A stretch of 64,000 nt of DNA. Origin: Bugulina stolonifera. Its lineage: Eukaryota > Bryozoa > Gymnolaemata > Cheilostomatida > Bugulidae. The position numbers and the translations under genes are program-made. Under the pieces are notes generated by a model. The model did not search any database. It had not been told where the DNA came from and worked only from the letters and a program-made list of their open reading frames with translations. How positions within the stretch are numbered: the stretch's first letter is position 1; the number at the start of each line of letters is the position of its first letter. Positions 13,101 to 25,100 of this stretch are shown here, piece after piece. Location of the stretch: contig OW285195.1 of the NCBI GenBank assembly GCA_935421135.1, positions 4,316,701 to 4,380,700 on the forward strand, given 5' to 3'.

Positions 13101-16100
13101 TTGACAATGTTTTATTTACATGTATATGGGTAATAGTAAGCAGTGATAGATACAGTAATACAAAGTAGCTAACATGGATTCACTACAGTGTTGTTCAGTT
13201 TTTGTAAGCAGTACTATTTGTGCTATATGTTATATCTCTATGAAATACATCTACGGGTACTGTGTAGGTACTAAAAGTACTGTGGAGGTACTATAACTTA
13301 CGCATTTTCAATGAATGCTGAGCAGGTTGGTTGCAAAGTTGATGGCAGTCAGTATAAAAAAACTAACAGGTGTCACACTTTCGTTGGTCACACCAGAGAA
13401 GGCCCCACACAAAGCACCAATCAAATTCTAGGCCACCTGTAAGAACAAGAGCAGAGTGCCAGCACAGCTAATGTCAAGCACTGTGGCAAAGTAAAATTCT
13501 TTGCTGACCACAATATTTTGCCATACAGTTAAACACACAATAGTGTTGGAGATAAAAAAAGTAACTAGACTATGAAACACTAAATGAAATAAAAATCCTT
13601 GCATATCTGTCAATGTTTTACAATAATTGTGGCTCATCCCATTCACCGATGTCTTTTTGGCCTCCTCTCTAAGCTTATCCAAGTTGGAAACTTTCATTTC
13701 AGCTAACCTGTCTTTCAAAGCACCACATGTTCTCAATTTAGTTGAAATGTGGTCTATGATCAGGTCATTATAGGATTGTCACGAAGCTGTGCCTTAGATA
13801 GTCGATCACCTTTGATCCGCAGCATGGAGCACTATTCTGCATGACACTTGAGGGACTCTCATTTGTAAATAAAGAAGTTTGCGATATCTTTCCGCTTCAT
13901 GGTGGCATTGTGTATAGAAAATGGAGTCCCAATTTTCCCGAAACTGATAAGCCCCTCTGCTTTAGTGGTTGCACCATGTTTTGCACTGCGTACTTGCTAT
14001 CACGATGTGTACCAACAGGCCTTCAGACTTGCTATTTCCTACTATAAAACTACCGAAGGGCACATCCATATGAAAACAAAACTGTTGTCCACTCAGTTCC
14101 AGTCCAAGATTGGCATCTTCGAACAAATTCCAAGCGTTTAATCTGCATGGTAGACATTAAGTGTGGTTTGGTGACTAGGTTACAGGATTTGACGTTGAAA
14201 TCTTAACCAAGTCTTCTAGTGCCGCTGTCAGGTTATGATTACCTTTGATGGTGAACGGATAGCTATCTGTCAAGTTATAGCGTTATCCTGTCTAATACTT
14301 TTTTCGTGGGCATTCAGACCTTGTCAGAGTGAGAAAGATTTTTTTCAAGTGGGCAATGGTCAAATCTAGTGCATTTTTGCTGCAATTGAAATTTGTTGCC
14401 AACTCTCTTTCGGTGTAACTATCTTTTTTTCGAAACAATCTTGGTCCTAAATTAGCATAGGCTGTGTCTCAATTGCTTTTATTGTTTACTTAGAATCTGA
14501 GTAGCTCCGAATAAATAATTTTGCAATGGCTAGGAAATATTGCCAATGGACATACTTGAGCTGACCAATTTATTCCTCTATAAAATAATACACCAGGTTA
14601 TTCTACCTCTAGAGTTAGGACACCTGAAATTGTCAATAAAGATACCCCAAAAACTTAGCAGTTTGTTTCTCTCCATTAGGAGAATCATGTGTGAACGCAT
14701 CTATTGCCAACTCCTGATGGCTATCCAATGTCAGCACTAAAGTAAAAAGTATGCATTATTGACACGAGGGACGTGAACCATTACAGGCATATGGCTGGAA
14801 TAAACAAAAAAGAATCCGTCAGGATAAGCATACTTGCAATGCATTTGCACACCTTTGGAATTCCAAGGAAATACATCATATGCGAAACATGCTGCCTCAT
14901 TTAAACTGAGCTGAGGATCACCAAAGCAGGAGGCTATGTGGTTGTTTAATTTCAATTTGGAGGCACTGAACTTCTGCCGAATCTTGTCTCTAGATTTTGA
15001 TGCGCCTATAAAATAGAATACAAATTGATCAGAAATGCAGTTATATGGTCATGAATAGCCAATTGCTGATTCAGTCTCAAAAATATTTACATGTTGCATT
15101 TACTTACTTATGAGGACATAACAATATTAGCTTTTGTGACCCAGACTGAAATCTATTTGAACACACTAAAGCCAAATGTAGGACCTACATGTATAATATT
15201 CTAAGATCTTTGGCATAAGGGGTAAAACTGCTGTGTTTGACTCACATGTTGCAACAAAGAAGTCTATAATTACTTTGTGAGACCCAAAGTCTTGTAAAAA
15301 CTGTTTCTAATGAAGCAAGAAAAATATCTGCCAGCATATAATAGAACAGGACAATGGCTATTGGTTCACCTGCCTCCTTGAGAATGGCCCTGTTGTTCCT
15401 CTGCAAGTCACTGGTCAACTGCTCAATTTTAAGTTGACCTGAGTAGATGAAAAAAAACACAGAAATTAAGCTCATTTCATACCAAAATTGCTTTGAATTT
15501 ATACGACGTTGCATGTGCATTAGTTCATAGATGTAGCGGCTTCCACGTATCCCAATAGAGTTGTTGGATAAAACATGGTGCCTTAAGGCAAAACTGGAAC
15601 AACTGTGTGACTAGTTCTTTTATGAGCCATTTCCTCAAGCTTAAAAAAGGGTTTTATATGTTTGTGGACACATCTCAAGCTGTATCGGTTACTACAAATG
15701 TAGTAAATCCAGGACAATCTGCCTGTACACAATAAGGGTAATTACAGATCTCCCCTCGCTTCATGTCTAGGGCTTTCAACATAAAAGAATGACGACATAA
15801 TACCATCACACACCCTGTGAGGTCTTTGTGAGGCCGAAGACCACCAACTCTTTCATTTGCTTTGAACTCACTCGTTCTACATGTTTTAGACACTGACTGA
15901 AATAACTTTAATTTTCGACCAATAGTAGACTATACTTTTTGCCAAAAGTCAGAATATGTTGATAAATGGGACATGATATGTGTGACATATGCTTGTGATG
16001 TACTGGTACCTGTGAAATGCTAAACATCATGACGATTTACAATAAACACTGTAGACACAAATGTACATTTCAACTTGCAACTTTACTAGAACGTACTGCT

Positions 16101-19100
16101 TCAACAACATCTGTCAGATCCGAGTCAGTACTGCTTCAACAACCTCTGTCACATCCAAAGCATTATTCTCTTGAAATTGCTCAGGTTGTGTTGAACTAGA
16201 AAATATTGTGAAAACTAGAAGACATTATTGCTAACAGTAAACAATACAGACGACACGTCTTGTTCCTAACTGCTCTTAACCAAGTTCTTGAGACAATAAA
16301 GGACCAAAGTTGCCGACAGCAGACGCAATAGGACAAATTGAGAAATTGTTAAACACATGGAGAGCCCCGAAAAATTGACAACTTGGTGTCATAACCTAGG
16401 AGAAATGATGTCGGATTTTCTGTTTGCCCCAAAACATGAATTGAATTGGCCTCAAGATATATTACAGATCCGATTAGTCATAAGGTCAATACGTACAATG
16501 CGAAAACAGGATGTTTGCAACAGATGTCCAGTTACAAGAATAGAAAATGTATACATCCCGGTAAACATGCTAACCTGTCAGCTATTATGAATTGGCGCCA
16601 ATTACAGGTGAAATGCACAAAATTTCAAAAATATTACAGTTTAACAGTTGATAGTATATGGGTAGCCATAGATGTGAAAGTAGTATTTTGTGGAGGGTGT
16701 ACCTTTTTTTTTCCTTTTTTGTGTCCCTCTCCCTAATTTTTGGTTAAACTACATAAATGTAAAGATTTTCAAGTGGTTATATTTAGTTATAATAACTCTG
16801 CGTTGGCTTTGTGTTGAGTCATCCTTGTTGTTAGTCTTTGGTGTTATACGACTCGTAGGTTGGTTGTATAAACTACCTTGGTTGGCATGGCACCTGGCAC
16901 CCTAGGTTAAGATTTGGGTGTTTGCTTTCCTTGGATGGTAGTAGATGATTTTGCACTTTAAAGTTCAGCTGTTTTACCATATAGACAGCAGAAAGATCTG
17001 CATTTCTATGATTTATTGTTTTTTAGACTGTCTATGGCAACATACCATTCAATGTTCTCATACATTTTCCGCACCTTATTAGATCATTTTTTGTAGATGA
17101 ATCATGGTCCTTACGTAGTAAACTTTAAAAATACAGTCTTGGGTGGCGGTGTGTCCACTTTTTTGTCTTATTTTTTATGCAAAGGTTTCCTTGTTTGCCT
17201 ACCGTTTTCCTTTTTTTCCTGTGATGTTCCTGATTTCCTGGTTTCCCAATGGTCAGTTTTGTCCGAAGTTATCTCTCGACTTTGACTTTTAAAACAGGAA
17301 GGAGATATATTTTGTTTTTTTATTCCTAACAAAAAAAATTGGCGAAATTTATTCACTATTACGATGCCTGGCTCTTGTTGCCCTCAGTTGAGCCTCCAAA
17401 GTTGCTTTTGAGGCATCTAAAATCGACACAGCAATATGTAGAGTGGAACGCATGCTGGGGGCATTTCAACAGAGCTGGCGCAGTTGAGATTCAAGCGCTG
17501 TTTTTTGGTTAAGAACTAAGTGTTGCACCGGCTGACATACCCAAACATCATAGCGCATAGAAAAATCTGTACCCGTTTGTAGATTCCCTCTATAACTACA
17601 ATTGAGATGCCTCCTTTTCTCTTCATAATCTAACTAAGCTCTTTTGTGCAAACTTCAACAGTAAAGATTCCGTGTTTGTGTTATCTGAGTGTCTTTGGGG
17701 ATGGCACGGGATGTCTCTTCATTACTGTTTTTACCCCTGAGGATGACTAATGCCACGTGGCAAGAGTGGATTCCACGCTTTTCCCTGTTTGTGTGTTATC
17801 AAGCCAGACCAACATCAGTTTTCTTCATTTCCTGGGTTCCTTTGAAGGTGTGACAAGCTACGAACTAGCCGGAGTAGTTACCAAATCCTTAATGGAGCCT
17901 GCGGAATAATTAAACTGATGATTTTTAGCCTTTTTATTTAATATTTGACAGGAACATCTGAATTCAGTAGAGATGTTCATGGAAGTTTGGTTATTGTTTC
18001 GAAGATTTCTTCTACTCGGTTTTGTTACTCTCCCCTAGAGCATACATTATTTAAGAATTGAACTGCTTTAGTCTGGACTAGATGTTGAAACCGACTGCAT
18101 CTCAGTCAATGTGGAAATTTACCTGGTTTTTCTGTTGGTAAAGTGTTTTCTTGTGCACAAATATCAACGTCACTTTCCCTCGATGCCAACCTGTAAACAC
18201 ACTATTGAAATAACCAATGCATATATTCTGGTCTGCTGGAATAATGTGAGTTGACTGAGATTTTCTGCTACTAGTGCTAGCTACATTCCCGTCAGATTGG
18301 AGAAATATATAAGATTAGACAAATCATTCGCTGCACCGGTCTGTTTAAAATATCTAACATGAGATGAAAATCCTCCTATAGTTGACCAGTGTCATTGATT
18401 TTATTCCTCAATTCCGTGCACACATGTCAAGTTGCTGATGATGGATGTTTTGTGTTCTGTTGACTAAAGTGACAATCAAGAACTGTTTTATTGAAGAAAA
18501 ATATTTTCCTACCCTCTTGCATTGGTTTCCTCTACTATATCTACTCTACCTTCACACTCCTACATATGTCACACCCTTGTACTGTCATACAGAGTTATAA
18601 TAGATACGAGTTCATGTGGTTGTGGTGTTATGATAAGTCCTTTATCTAGACTAAACTTCTATTCCTACAGTAACAACTTCATCTTCCACATCTTCCTTAT
18701 TTTCTGTAAATCAGCCAAGCTTGGTGATTTTGACATGATAAGAAAGTTGAAAACATAGATGTGTGTTGTGACGCAACTTAAACTATATAGCCATTCATGC
18801 ATGTGGAATTGTCTACTGTTAGTGCTGAGGTAAACGTTCTTACCTCATGTTAATTTCTTTTGTTCCTCATTGTACTATCTCGTCCGTCTCACTTGGCGTC
18901 TAGATCATAAGTGTCCCCTCTCCTCTTTCTCACGTGATCTCTCAGTGGCTTTCTTCTGGAGTTATCTCATCTGGTTTAGTCATGAGTACATAACTCCCTA
19001 CCTCTCATCTACTGTCCCCTTGTATTATCATACGAAACCAATGACAAAACACTCGAACAGCCTCTGTATTAGTTATATAGATTTAGATGGTTGTGGTGTT

Positions 19101-22100
19101 ATGATAAGTCTTGTGTCTAAACTATAACTATTTCTATTCCAACAGGAATCGTTTGACCTTCCACATCTCCCTCACTTTCTGTAAATCACCAGGTCATGAG
19201 GGTGTTGTGATTTGAGGATGGTTTCCCATAAAGTTGAAAACAGTTTTAAAGTTTTCTTCCATGTTTGAATAGAAATTGTGAAAGCATAGACGTTTGTTTC
19301 ATTGGGTGTGTGGTGGTTACTGTTACATTCCATACTAGCTTCACGGTGTGCTTTGACGTTAACATAGAGGAATCGTGGTGGAAGTAACTAATTATATCGA
19401 CTATCCTGTAGCTCAGAGTATTTTTTTCTTTTTATGGTCAATAATAACATTGAGTACCTTGGCCTTTTTGGAGACAATCTTATTTCAGTTTTCCCCCGTA
19501 AACATATTACATGGCTTCACTGGTGTCAGAAACTCTCTGTCTACTTCGATGCCACTATAATAACAGCAACTTGGTTAAGGTGATTCAACCCTAAGTATAC
19601 TAGTCGAACCCTTGGATACCAGCTGTGTGGTCCGATTATGATTCCATCAACCTTGTTCTGATCTGTGGCATGGTAGTGTGACGCTGCTTAACTAATATTT
19701 CATTAAATAGCTTTTTGCCATTGACCATTCTCATCTCTTTTAGAGATCATATCATGTTGATTAATTTTTTTTCGTTCTTTCTAGTGAGATTTGAATTCCT
19801 TTAAGCATACTTTTAATTTTCTGCCAAAAGTTTTCTTGGCTGCTTTTATCAAACATTTTTGTAGTTCCAAGTTTCAAGTTGGCCAAAAGTTGGTTCAAGT
19901 TTTCCATGACATTTTCCTGCAATTCACTTGCATGTTGAGGTGTGTGAGGTAGGAGATACCTCTTGGTTCCAGATACGAAGAACAGATAGTTCAGGTACCC
20001 TTGTGCTGGTGCCATGGTACAAAACAACTCTGGTGATTCAACCCACCTCCAGACTTTTGTAACACCCATTATACTGATAACACTACCTGCACAACATACC
20101 TACAACTTGCCCCATAGGCACTATTAGTTGTGCTACTAACTAATATCCTCACAATTAAAATAGTTGAAACATTTTTCAAAGTCTCAGTCCTGTGATTTCC
20201 CACTGAATGATAGTCTGAATTTGGTCCAGCCTCTATTATAGTTTGGAAATTCTAACATACCTTTCGGATTGAAGCTTATCTCCTGATCGAGTAATTTTTA
20301 ATACAGCTGCAGAAAATTTGCTATGTAATATTAAATAATATAACTGCACAAAATAGCCTTTTTCCTACGTCACCAGTTTTCCAAATAAAATTAGTTTATA
20401 ATCTGATTTCCATATTAACCTGTTTTTTCCATTAGTGTTTTTAACGGCTGTATAGCCAGCGCTTGACTTCGGTCTAATTAAAACCTCATACTAAGTAGTG
20501 TAAATCAGTAAAATAATTTATTTCTTGAAATAATTTTACTAAAATGACTTGCTTCTTTATAATTTATAAAATAATAATGTAAATAAAATAAGTAATAAAT
20601 AATCGTTATAATATACATATACTAGCGGATGGATGGAGCTAGAGCCAATATTTGAATCTTTCCAAACTCATTTTAGTTTTTTTAAGTACAGGAATGTGCA
20701 ATCAACCCGAAAGCTCTATTAGCTCATTTACTCAAGTGATGTCACAGCCACTTGGATCAGTCAGTGGCTCCTCATCATCGACATAATAATATATTCTCAA
20801 AATATACTGGTAATTACAGAAAGCAAACCGAGAGATAATGTTTAAATTAATTAGTTTGATTAGGAAGTGTTTTTATCTAAATGAAAGCAGCAATGATATT
20901 ATTTGACACAAAAATTGTCACAACGTTGTAATACATAAGTACTTGATATAGGTATATTAGTTAGCCATAGTAGTTTTAGATAGACTCTAGATACTCATCA
21001 TATTTAGAGTTCCCTAAAGTGGATAAAGCATGGCTTTATCCACTAGTGAGTCATTGGAATCGTTGATCATCTCTTCCACGTACCACCTACCTGTCTAGTT
21101 TTGGTAGGGTGGTACCTTCTTCCTGCTTCTGTGGGGACATCCCCCTACTTTGCATGGAAGGCCTCATGATTGCTTTCTAGCATCTCAGATTGCCCATAAC
21201 CATGGGCACCTTCTTGCAGACATTTAATTAAATTGGATGATACAAAATACAATTGTTATATAAAAATAAGTCATGTAAAATCTAGTTTGTAACATGATTG
21301 TCATATTAACATGTTTTTTCATTGTTGTCTTAGCCTATAACTTTGGTATAATAATCAGTTTCTCTGAATAATTGTATACTAAGACAAATCATCGGTTCGA
21401 TATAAGGCATCTATAATTCAAATTATGATATAATGTATGTATACATGTATATGTATATATTTACTAGCAGATAATAATGCAGTTAGAATTTAGCTTATTT
21501 TAGTTTTCAAGTGCAGGCATATGCACTGAGAACAGATGTTCTATTTGCCCACCTATTCAAGTGTTGTCACAACCACTTGGATCAGCCAGTGGCTCCTCAT
21601 CAGTGTAGCAATATATGAAATCATTCCCTAAAATACCAGTAATTGCAGAAACAAACTGAGAAACAATGTTTTAGATAATTCAGTTTAATAAATATGTAAG
21701 TGACTTATTCCAATTAAAAGCAACCATAATATTATTTTACACAAAAAGTATCACTACTGTTGGAACTTTATTGTATTGTATTTGTTTTCATTAAATGGTC
21801 TAGCACAAAACTGTTGGAACTGTAATTCATGTCAGTGCTCATTCAGAAGTCAATTAGTTGATACGAGTCTGGTGAAATACCAGCATTGTGACAAATACTG
21901 ACCAAGCTGAATTGGTTCTTTGAGCACGTTGGTTGTATGTCATAGCTGATACTTGTGATGATTCATGATCAAAAGATGCGTCTAAGATGTACATCTATGC
22001 ACCATTGTGATAGTATTTTATTAACGCTGTAATACATAAGTACTTGATTTAATATAAGTTTGTTTGTTAGCGGTAGTAGCTCTGGGTAGCCTCTAGGCAC

Positions 22101-25100
22101 CCATCGTATTTGACCTGGAGTTTTTTAAGTGGATGAAGCGTGGCTTTATCCACTAGTGAGTCATTGGAATCGTTGATCATCTCTTCCACGTACCACCTAC
22201 CTGTCGTGTTCTGGTAGGGTGGTACCTTCTTCCTGCTTCTGTGGAGACATCCCCCTACTTTACATGGAAGGCATCATGATTGCTTTCTAGCATCTCAGAT
22301 TGTCCACAACCATGGGCACCCTCCCCAAACATATTGAATTAAATTTGATGATACAAATATTTTGTTTGAATAAAATTCCGTTTAATTTTTTGACAAATTT
22401 GATTTGTTGCGACTTTTTGAGGAGAGTTCTGGGTGAGTAGGAAATAGGGACTAGTGCTTTATATGGTGGAGAAGACAAAAATGATTGGCTATAAAGTGAT
22501 ATTTACCTGAAGGCTGGTGCGGTCGGTACTTCTCCGTACATTTTTGAGGGCGTGCTATAACACAACAAATTACAATTATATAATCTTAAAGCAACTATTG
22601 TTGTTATCTAAACATACTACATTTCCTACGTTGGAAGTTTCAAGTAAACAGCTATTTACTTTGCAAATAACAGTCTCCAATAGAAAGCAAAGTTTTCTAA
22701 ACTAAAATTATATAACCATCATTATTTTGACTCGGGTCTTCTAATGCTCCACGCCTACTTTTGTAGATGTGGAGCAAATGGCTTAGTCTGGTTTTCACTT
22801 CGACATCAAACTCTTTGGAAATGTTTCCTGTCATCAGCGATGCTACTTTTCCACCTTCCAACACTAGCACACTACTGCTAGCCCTTTTCGGGCAGTTCTG
22901 GCAGCCTAAATTTTTATATAATAATCATTGGGTGGAAATTTGATCAAATATTACAATGTACATTGTACATGTATGTATATTGTTGACTTGAACTCTGTGC
23001 AAACAACAAAAAGTCTGTCAGTTAGAGCATGATAGTATCTTTTTTAGTGCCAGCCATGCACTCCACTCCAGCTTGTGAGTGATGTTGTTGATGCTTGTAA
23101 TAGAGAAATGCTCTGTGCACACCACAAAAGATCTGTCAGTCAGAGAATCGGGATCAATATTTCTATTCAAAGCTAGCCATGTTCTCTGCTTTCGATCAAT
23201 CGTAGGGTCCTCTGGAATAGTGTGTAGTGACCAATGAGCACTTGGTGTTTTGGTGCTGTTGTCACACATTGGAACTACACAACGACCCGTGTACTACTGC
23301 AAGTAAACCTATTGTCATTAAATGTGTTTTTAATGCAGTGCTCCTCTGTACTGGCAGCAGTGCCTACATCGGGTTTCTCTTTGGTTTTCATTCAGGAGTA
23401 GTGAGCAGTTTTTATGGCGGATTGTCTTATATCGTAGGTCTTCCCTTATTGCTATTGAGCTATTAATTTCAATTGTGAGAAATTTAATATCACCGTTACC
23501 AAAACATTCATTTCTGATTTTTGAATGCACGGGTATTGTAAGTATTATCGCAGTTGTGATATTTCCACACGTTTGGTAGACTTTGTGGTATACAAATGGG
23601 GTAGCAGTTTTTCAGGTTGGTTGATGATTGTCCGGCGTGTCACGACACCATCTACGATTACATGTATTACGTCTAGCATTCACCAGTTACTGTGACAACA
23701 ACTAAGCTTTTGTAAGAGTTCACACAGTAATGAAGTTTTACACAAATTTATACGGTCTTTGCATACCTCAGAATAATGCGATACTACGCTAAAATCATGT
23801 CTAACAATTTCCCTGTCACTGTGTTGCTGGCAACCAACGAACAAACTAGCAAGCAGTGATATAGTTGTAACTTATTTCGAATCTGATTTCACCGACATAG
23901 TCAATAATGGCTAAAGTTAACGTTTTCACCTTGCCATGACTACTAAACTCAGATCGGCCAAGACCGAACATGGTCAAGGCAGTAAATACTTTTCTCAACT
24001 TCCTTAAAATACTATACTACTGTCACATATATTACATTTTAGATTTTGATGTCGAATCATGAGATATAATATTGGTAAAACTCGTTCTGAAGACGGTTGG
24101 CTGTTGTTAGATGTGTATATAAATCTGTATTTCATGATGCACCAAATTTAAAATAATAATTTTGCTATTAATAATTATATTTATTAGTAATTGTATTATA
24201 ATATAATTATTACTATAAAAATTCCAAACAGCACTTAAATACTGGTATCTACAAATGCAATCATTAACAACAACAACGGTGTGTACACTAACAGTAATAA
24301 TTACAAGCCATATTTACCTGGTTTAAAAATACAAAAGAGAAAACTGAAAATTTAAAATCGCAATTAGCTTAGTACGATCACAATGGCTAAAGCACGCCGA
24401 AATACTGCTAGGAAACTTAGCTAAAAACTTGCCGGATATTTTGGAAACAAGCCAACTGTAACTAAGGGCGACATTGTGAGTGAAGCAAACCGAGAAGCAA
24501 TGTTTTAATCAATTGGTTCGATTGTAAAGTATTTTTTCCTAATTAAGAGCAGCCATTATATTATTTGACACAAAAATTGCCACAACTGTTGAAGTTGTAA
24601 TTCATATCACTACTCAATTAGGTGATAAGAGTCTGCTGAACCGCCAGCATTGCTACAAATACTAACCAAGTTTAACCGGATCTTTGAGCAGGCTGGTTGC
24701 ATGCGTCATTGCTGTTGCTTGTGATGGTTCATGACCTACAATTCCGTTATCAAAAGTATCTCTTAAATACACATCTATGCACCATTTTATAAACTTTGTA
24801 ATTAATAGTACTCGATTGAATATAGGTATGTTTGTTAGCGATAGTCGCTCTGGACAGCCTCTAGATACTCATCATATTTGAGAGTTCCCTGGAGTGGATA
24901 AAGCATGACTTTATCCACTAGTGAGTCAGTGGAATCGTTGATCATCTCTTCCACGTACCACCTACCTGTCGTGTTCTGGTAGGGTGGTACCTTCTTCTTG
25001 CTTCTGTGGGGACATCCCCCTACTTTGCATGGAATGCTCTATGTTTGCTTTCTAGCATCTCAGATTGCCCACAATCATGGGCACCTTCTTGCAGACATTT

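Larger units (their letters stand above)
8396..13187 (-). mobile_element. Non-autonomous BEL/Pao-type gag-protease element with inverted terminal repeats
   Basis: A 4,792-bp unit begins TGTAG, ends CTACA and is flanked by a perfect 5-bp duplication (GTGTT). Its internal minus-strand frame encodes BEL/Pao-type Gag and aspartic protease, but reverse transcriptase, RNase H and integrase are missing. Its two ends are not direct LTRs. The first 303 bp (8396-8698) and last 302 bp (12886-13187) are inverted copies differing by about three substitutions and one indel. Both copies include the last coding part of the frame, the stop and the 3' untranslated tail, so the loss of RT predates the inversion. 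The ordinary 5' LTR is not seen. The structure fits a cDNA with a 3' end at both termini that was integrated as one unit; a true TIR element is the alternative. Confidence 0.75.

Noticed and set aside
8396..13187. Interpretation as an ordinary LTR retrotransposon with direct LTRs
   Set aside because: The terminal copies are inverted relative to each other and no direct copy of the end sequence was found upstream of gag.
16690..17356. Several hydrophobic frames suggesting membrane proteins
   Set aside because: They come from T-rich low-complexity sequence, which always reads as Phe/Leu-rich on one strand.
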